From Acidobacteriota bacterium (GTDB lineage Bacteria > Acidobacteriota > Blastocatellia > Pyrinomonadales > Pyrinomonadaceae): 6,966 nt of DNA. This document shows positions 5,322-6,966 of the stretch, in pieces (the first letter of the stretch is position 1; each line of letters begins with the position of its first letter). The stretch is taken from NCBI GenBank assembly GCA_019247865.1, contig JAFBAJ010000481.1, positions 1 to 6,966 of the forward strand. The letters are read 5' to 3'. A program made the position numbers and the translations under genes. A model generated the notes under the pieces. That model was not told where the DNA came from and made no database searches. It saw only the letters and a list, made by a program, of their open reading frames with translations.

Positions 5322-5471
5322 CTAAGGGAGATAACCCGCTTCGACCGGCACGTCTACGTTCGTGCCTAAGGTCAGTCCGCGAAATCCTGCGGTCGATTGC
5401 AGGATGTGCCAGCCGCCGTTCGCAGGCATCACTCGCTGATGCCGCCCGCGCCATTTGTCTTCGTCCCGATT
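5322..5471 (-). pseudogene. C-terminal relic of an FG-GAP/VCBS-type repeat protein
   Basis: The minus-strand frame between stops runs 49 codons and ends at TAG (5324-5322). From about codon 16 it reads PANGGWHILQSTAGF then RGLTLGTNVDVPVEAGYLP. This matches the pattern of FG-GAP/VCBS beta-propeller repeats (P.NG.W..L.S..GF....G...D.PV.ADY), which occur in long secreted proteins and often finish just after such a half-repeat. The part before it (NRDEDKWRGRHQR) lacks the expected DGDG..D.AVFRP stretch, and a TGA closes the frame upstream, so the gene is cut and probably frameshifted. No ribosome site precedes the internal ATG at 5429. It is unlikely to be expressed. Confidence 0.45.
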
Positions 5472-5484
5472 TCAGTGTTATATC
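5455..5484 (+). promoter_or_regulatory. Candidate promoter for isocitrate dehydrogenase
   Basis: TTGTCT (5455-5460) and TATATC (5479-5484) lie 18 nt apart, each matching the sigma70 hexamers at 4/6. Transcription would begin near 5491 and give a leader of about 60 nt. It overlaps the end of the FG-GAP relic on the other strand. The support is modest. Confidence 0.3.
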
Positions 5485-5551
5485 TCGGCATCAACCTAAA
5501 GCTCCGACAGCAACACATGAGAAGCAGACTATAGAAAGGTTCTCTCTATTC

Positions 5552-6966
5552 ATGGCGCAAAAAGTTCCTATCACGGTCGCGCACGGCGACGGCATCGGCC
5601 CGGAGATCATGGCGGCCACGCTGCACATTCTCGAAGCGGCGGGCGCGCAGCTTGAGATCGAGACGATTGATATCGGCGAAAAGGTTTATCTGGCGGGCAA
5701 CTCCGCGGGCATCGAGCCGAGTTCGTGGGAGAGCCTGCGGCGCACCAAAGTTTTTCTCAAGGCTCCGATCACGACGCCGCAGGGCGGAGGCTTCAAGAGC
5801 CTCAACGTGACGGTGCGCAAGACGCTCGGCCTCTACGCCAACGTGCGCCCCTGCGTCTCTTATCATCCGTTCATCGACACCAAACATCCGGCGATGGATG
5901 TCGTCATCGTCCGCGAGAACGAGGAAGACCTCTACGGCGGCATCGAGCACCGGCAGACCGCGCAGGTCATGCAGTGCTTAAAGCTCATCTCGCGTCCGGG
6001 CTCGGAGAAGATCGTGCGCTATGCTTTCGAGTACGCGCGCCGCAGCAATCGCAAGAAGGTCACCTGCTTCACCAAAGACAACATCATGAAGCTGACCGAC
6101 GGCCTCTTTCATAAGGTCTTCGACGAGATCGCCAAAGATTATCCGGAGATCGAGAACGAGCACTGGATCGTGGACATCGGCGCGGCCAAGCTCGCCGACA
6201 CGCCCGAAGCCTTCGATGTCGTCGTGATGCCGAACCTCTACGGCGACATTCTCTCGGACGTGGCCGCGCAGATCGCGGGCTCGGTCGGCCTCGCTGGCTC
6301 AGCCAACATCGGCGACAACGTCGCAATGTTCGAGGCCATACACGGCTCTGCGCCGCGCCGCGCGGGACAGAACATGGCGAATCCTTCGGGCCTCTTTCTG
6401 GGCGCGATTATGATGCTCGTCCACATCGGCCAGCAGGACGTGGCCGAGCGTGCGCACAACGCATGGCTGCGCACTATAGAGGACGGCGTGCACACCTACG
6501 ACATCTACGTCGAGGGCGTGAGCACGGAGAAGGTCGGGACGCGCGAGTTCGCGGAGGCCGTCGTCCAGCGCCTCGGGCAGCAGCCTGAAAAATTGAAGGC
6601 CGTCAGATACAGCGCCGGAAGCGCTGAGGCTTTCACGAGCCGCAGCACGACGAGCGAGTCGGTCAACAAAGAGCTGGTCGGCGTGGATGTCTTTCTGGAT
6701 TGGAGCGCGGGGACGGCCAACGAGCTGGGCGAGGCTCTGAGCGCGACATCGGGCGAAGGACTCAAGCTCAACGTCATCAGCAATCGCGGCGTCAAGGTCT
6801 GGCCGGGCGGCCACGCGGAAACCTTCTGCTCGGATCACTGGAGCTGCCGCTTCATGGCCGACGCCGAAGGCAGCGCCGTCACGCACGCGCAGATCGCTTC
6901 CCTCTTAGCGCGCGTCGGCGAAGCCGGCTTCGACTTCATCAAGACCGAAAACCTCTACAACTTTGA
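5552..6966 (+). CDS. icd: NADP-type isocitrate dehydrogenase, long form; 3' end cut by the window
   Basis: The frame is open from ATG 5552 to the right edge (471 codons). The product converts isocitrate to 2-oxoglutarate and CO2 in the TCA cycle. Substrate residues align with the E. coli enzyme: S83, N85 and R89 in SLNVTVRKTLGLYANVRP, R99, R121 and Y128 in RENEEDLYGG, K175 in TKDNIMK, metal ligands D208, D232 and D236 (NLYGDILSD). HGSAPRR (264-270) has two Arg where the E. coli enzyme has the NADP-binding Lys-Tyr; NAD-linked relatives usually have an acidic residue there, so NADP+ is inferred. Residues ~345-471 are an extra C-terminal domain, as in Thermus and Rickettsia enzymes of roughly 480-500 residues; it includes VGVDVFLDW and a WPGG segment. 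Only about the last 10-25 residues should be missing. GAAAGG ends 12 nt before the ATG, a moderate ribosome site. Confidence 0.95.
   Translation, partial: MAQKVPITVAHGDGIGPEIMAATLHILEAAGAQLEIETIDIGEKVYLAGNSAGIEPSSWESLRRTKVFLKAPITTPQGGGFKSLNVTVRKTLGLYANVRPCVSYHPFIDTKHPAMDVVIVRENEEDLYGGIEHRQTAQVMQCLKLISRPGSEKIVRYAFEYARRSNRKKVTCFTKDNIMKLTDGLFHKVFDEIAKDYPEIENEHWIVDIGAAKLADTPEAFDVVVMPNLYGDILSDVAAQIAGSVGLAGSANIGDNVAMFEAIHGSAPRRAGQNMANPSGLFLGAIMMLVHIGQQDVAERAHNAWLRTIEDGVHTYDIYVEGVSTEKVGTREFAEAVVQRLGQQPEKLKAVRYSAGSAEAFTSRSTTSESVNKELVGVDVFLDWSAGTANELGEALSATSGEGLKLNVISNRGVKVWPGGHAETFCSDHWSCRFMADAEGSAVTHAQIASLLARVGEAGFDFIKTENLYNF

Larger units (their letters stand above)
5140..5551. other. Gap between PCD and isocitrate dehydrogenase genes, holding relics
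   Basis: No intact gene of normal length is seen on either strand. The minus strand carries, in transcription order, the tail of an FG-GAP-like repeat protein, a hairpin and the start of a small broken gene. The plus strand carries the candidate promoter and leader of isocitrate dehydrogenase at its right end. The segment 5485-5533 shows nothing I can identify. Confidence 0.55.

Noticed and set aside
6299..6886. Minus-strand open frame (195 codons) opposite isocitrate dehydrogenase
   Set aside because: Shadow of the strongly conserved enzyme frame; no independent features.

Overview
This is a GC-rich bacterial window with five confidently recognised genes, one gene cut off at each end of the window, and repeat-rich gaps between them. 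The mix suggests an environmental Acidobacteriota-like bacterium of the Blastocatellia/Pyrinomonadaceae kind. It combines a TPR-GGDEF regulator, a long-form isocitrate dehydrogenase, gaps filled with short palindromic 7-8 bp-period repeats, and a relic of an FG-GAP/VCBS repeat protein. The taxonomic guess rests on recollection of such genomes, not on a marker gene.

Left part, all on the minus strand and read right to left: a threonine/serine dehydratase-type PLP enzyme (4472-3534), a two-cupin protein (3422-2388), a cytosolic diguanylate cyclase with about nine TPRs (2355-535), and the first 64 residues of an Asn/Thr-rich lipoprotein (192-1). The bicupin and cyclase genes are 32 bp apart and probably share a transcript. 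The dehydratase and lipoprotein genes are set off by gaps carrying large dyads.

Right part, on the plus strand: a pterin-4a-carbinolamine dehydratase (4816-5139) with a textbook ribosome binding site, and an NADP-type isocitrate dehydrogenase with a C-terminal extension (5552 to the right edge, missing its last few residues). The 343-bp gap 4473-4815 is a divergent promoter region occupied by two repeat elements. They are separated and flanked by three copies of an 8-mer (AGATAAGA), which looks like two repeat insertions.

The 412-bp gap 5140-5551 is not empty. On the minus strand it holds what reads as the last ~34 residues of an FG-GAP/VCBS-type repeat protein ending in a stop, then a 15-bp hairpin, then a start with a good Shine-Dalgarno sequence. 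That start opens a short peptide interrupted by an in-frame TAA, after which the same frame continues. I interpret this as a fossil of two adjacent genes.

The protein-coding part is largely ordinary metabolism and signalling. I see no CRISPR array, RNA gene, transposase, phage gene or defence system. The less ordinary content is the dispersed family of short-period dyads in the gaps and the gene relics at 5146-5471.
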